Positions 22,665 to 24,093 of a stretch of 24,093 bases of DNA are shown here, in pieces. Source of the stretch: a virus. Both the position numbers and the translations under genes were made by a program. The notes below the pieces were generated by a model. That model saw only the letters and a program-made list of their open reading frames with translations, was not told the DNA's origin and made no database searches. Where the stretch lies: IMG/VR virus record IMGVR_UViG_3300033571_017006, positions 1-24,093 of that record; one strand, written 5' to 3'. The number at the start of each line of letters is the position of its first letter. Position 1 is the first letter of the stretch.

Positions 22665-23968
22665 TCCACTCCGCCAAATTCGGCGGGATTGACCGCCTGC
22701 GCAGGCGTCCGCGATTCGTGGCAAGTGGGGCGGCGACCTTTAACCCGTTGTCGCTTTCGCCTGCGATCTGGCTGGATGCGAACCAAGAGACTTATGCAAA
22801 CAACGCATCGGTCACCACCGCCACGGATTGGAGTGGCAACGCGCGGCATTTTACGGAAGCCACGGTGCCGCCTGTTTTCAAGACCAACGTTTTGAATGGC
22901 AAACCGGGGTTCTACTTCGATGGAACCAAGCGTTTGCTGCGTTCTTACACGGGCAGCGGAACGGCTTATTCCATCATGGCGGTGGTCAATCGTGAGGATG
23001 ATGTGTTCCGGTTGTTTTGGAGCAATGGCATTGATCCTTATCTCGGAATCCAAACGGCGCGGCGGCCAAACTTTTACCAAGGCGCAGGCGTCTTGGCGAG
23101 CATGTCATGCTTGCCTGTGTCGTTGACAGAACCAATCCTTGTTGGCATGCGTGTTACTGCGGGCGCTTGTCAAGTTTTTGACGGCAAAACGCGCGTGGCC
23201 GCTGGAACAACAACGGCCAGCGCTTTGAAAGTTTCCGGCTTGAGCAACCTCTCCGGTTATTTTTGGAGTGGGCACATGCACGAGGTGTTGGCTTTTAATT
23301 CCCGTCTAGCCGACACGGATTGGACCGCGTGCGCCAATTACCTGCGCGATAAATGGGCACTTAAAGATCGCCGCCGTATTGTGTTGGATGGTGATTCCAT
23401 CACCGCAGGCTCTGGAGCCAGCGCCCCGGCCAATGCGTGGGCTGCGTTGCTTGCCGCATCGCTGGGAACCAATGATTACCACGTTGGGAATTTTGGTATT
23501 TCGGGGCAAACTGTTGGCAATGCCACGGCGGGCGGAGGTCCGGCCATTTACATGAGGCTCAATGCCGCCACCGAAGAATTTACGGCGGGATTTCGCACGT
23601 CCGGCAACAACGTCTTGGTGGCGTGGGGTGGGACAAATGATCTCGTTTTTGGCCGGACTGCCGCCCAGGCGTTTGGTGATTTCCAAGCGTATTGCCAAGA
23701 TGCCCGCACGGCTGGCTATAAAGTTTTGGCCATCGGCATGCTTGACCGAAACCCAGGGACGTGGACACGCGCCAAGCGCGCTGAATTCAATGGCCTTTGC
23801 GTCACCAATCAATCGGGTATGTGCGATGCGTATTTCGATCCGGCTAATGTGGACGCTCGGTTTGACGATTACACGTCCGCCGTGTTCTCAGACGGTGTGC
23901 ATCCATCCGATGCAGGCCATGCCATTTTGGCCTCAGCAATTGAAACTCAAATCAGGGCGCTGCTGTAA
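22661..23968 (+). CDS. tail spike with LamG-like and SGNH hydrolase domains
   Basis: A 435-residue protein. Residues 1-25 are a basic leader (FGGIDRLRRRPRF) that may attach it to the tail. Residues about 30-235 form a concanavalin/LamG-like beta-sandwich (SPAIWLDANQETY, TDWSGNARHFTEAT, NGKPGFYFDG), likely glycan-binding. Residues about 240-435 are an SGNH-family esterase with all four blocks: GDSITAG (nucleophile S246), NFGISG (G279), WGGTND (N326) and DGVHPSDAGH (D411, H414). It should remove acetyl or similar ester groups from a surface polysaccharide, allowing the phage to reach the cell. GC is about 47% in a stretch I counted, and TTT/TTG/GAT codons are frequent, unlike the head genes, which suggests acquisition from another source. 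Confidence 0.85.
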   Translation: MIHSAKFGGIDRLRRRPRFVASGAATFNPLSLSPAIWLDANQETYANNASVTTATDWSGNARHFTEATVPPVFKTNVLNGKPGFYFDGTKRLLRSYTGSGTAYSIMAVVNREDDVFRLFWSNGIDPYLGIQTARRPNFYQGAGVLASMSCLPVSLTEPILVGMRVTAGACQVFDGKTRVAAGTTTASALKVSGLSNLSGYFWSGHMHEVLAFNSRLADTDWTACANYLRDKWALKDRRRIVLDGDSITAGSGASAPANAWAALLAASLGTNDYHVGNFGISGQTVGNATAGGGPAIYMRLNAATEEFTAGFRTSGNNVLVAWGGTNDLVFGRTAAQAFGDFQAYCQDARTAGYKVLAIGMLDRNPGTWTRAKRAEFNGLCVTNQSGMCDAYFDPANVDARFDDYTSAVFSDGVHPSDAGHAILASAIETQIRALL

Positions 23969-23972
23969 CAAC

Positions 23973-24035
23973 ATGAGTAACCCGCTGACAGACTCGAATG
24001 ATGCGCGCTTTCTAACGGAAGGGGGAATGTCGTGA
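23973..24035 (+). CDS. possible 20-residue peptide gene
   Basis: A short frame encoding MSNPLTDSNDARFLTEGGMS starts five bases after the spike stop and ends in a GTGA overlap with the next start. It may be a leader peptide coupling translation to the following gene, or simply non-coding spacer; its GGAAGGGGG also serves as a ribosome site for that gene. Evidence for expression is weak. Confidence 0.3.
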   Translation: MSNPLTDSNDARFLTEGGMS

Positions 24036-24093
24036 GCATTATGGACGACAACCAAGAAATCATCAAACTCGGGACGGTTCATGGGTGGGTATT
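24032..24093 (+). CDS. 5' end of a gene cut by the window edge
   Basis: A GTG at 24032 (or the in-frame ATG at 24041) opens a frame that runs off the window, giving MSIMDDNQEIIKLGTVHGWV. GGAAGGGGG lies about 7 bases upstream of the GTG, a strong ribosome site, which favours the GTG start. Its place after the tail spike is where lysis or further tail genes commonly lie. Too little is present to name it. Confidence 0.45.
   Translation, partial: MSIMDDNQEIIKLGTVHGWV

Noticed and set aside
22661-23968. Diversity-generating retroelement variable region in the spike
   Set aside because: No template repeat or reverse transcriptase is seen in the window and the gene end encodes the SGNH catalytic block, not a C-type lectin fold.

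Overview
The window is the late (virion) half of a double-stranded DNA tailed phage or prophage with a short-tailed, T7-like (podovirus) particle. The evidence is gene content and order: small and large terminase, head-to-tail connector (portal), scaffold, major capsid protein, two tail tubular proteins (adaptor and nozzle), three internal/ejection-type proteins (one of 2,406 residues) and a tail spike. No integrase, phage RNA polymerase or replication gene lies inside. DNA is GC-rich (about 60-67% in the stretches I counted). Most starts have no Shine-Dalgarno sequence and many genes overlap as ATGA. That suggests a host that does not depend on strong Shine-Dalgarno initiation, but I cannot name the host group.

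Layout. 1-408: the tail of a winged-helix-like gene and a small zinc-ribbon protein. 511-2552: terminase small and large subunits. 2553-3025: a 473-base non-coding gap holding three back-to-back tRNA-like RNAs, each closed by a long inverted repeat (2621-3006). 3026-3820: three small phage proteins. 3817-7527: connector, three small head-region proteins and a Gln-rich scaffold. 7528-7721: a heavily structured leader, then the major capsid gene (7722-8603), a strong terminator, a small capsid-associated gene and a second terminator. 9231-22158: adaptor, nozzle and internal virion proteins, ending in a giant protein that carries an ADP-ribosyltransferase-like domain. 22124-22288: the only minus-strand gene I find, a 54-residue membrane protein. 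22383-24093: a small beta-rich protein, an SGNH-hydrolase tail spike, a tiny ORF and the start of another gene.

How it works together. Terminase packages DNA through the portal into a scaffolded procapsid. The adaptor and nozzle complete the short tail. The internal proteins are probably ejected with the genome, and the ADP-ribosyltransferase domain may then modify a host target. The LamG-like plus SGNH spike probably binds and de-esterifies a surface glycan. The least explained part is the tRNA-like array between terminase and the head genes. The structured capsid leader, the antisense membrane gene and the AT-rich enzyme module inside the giant protein are also notable.
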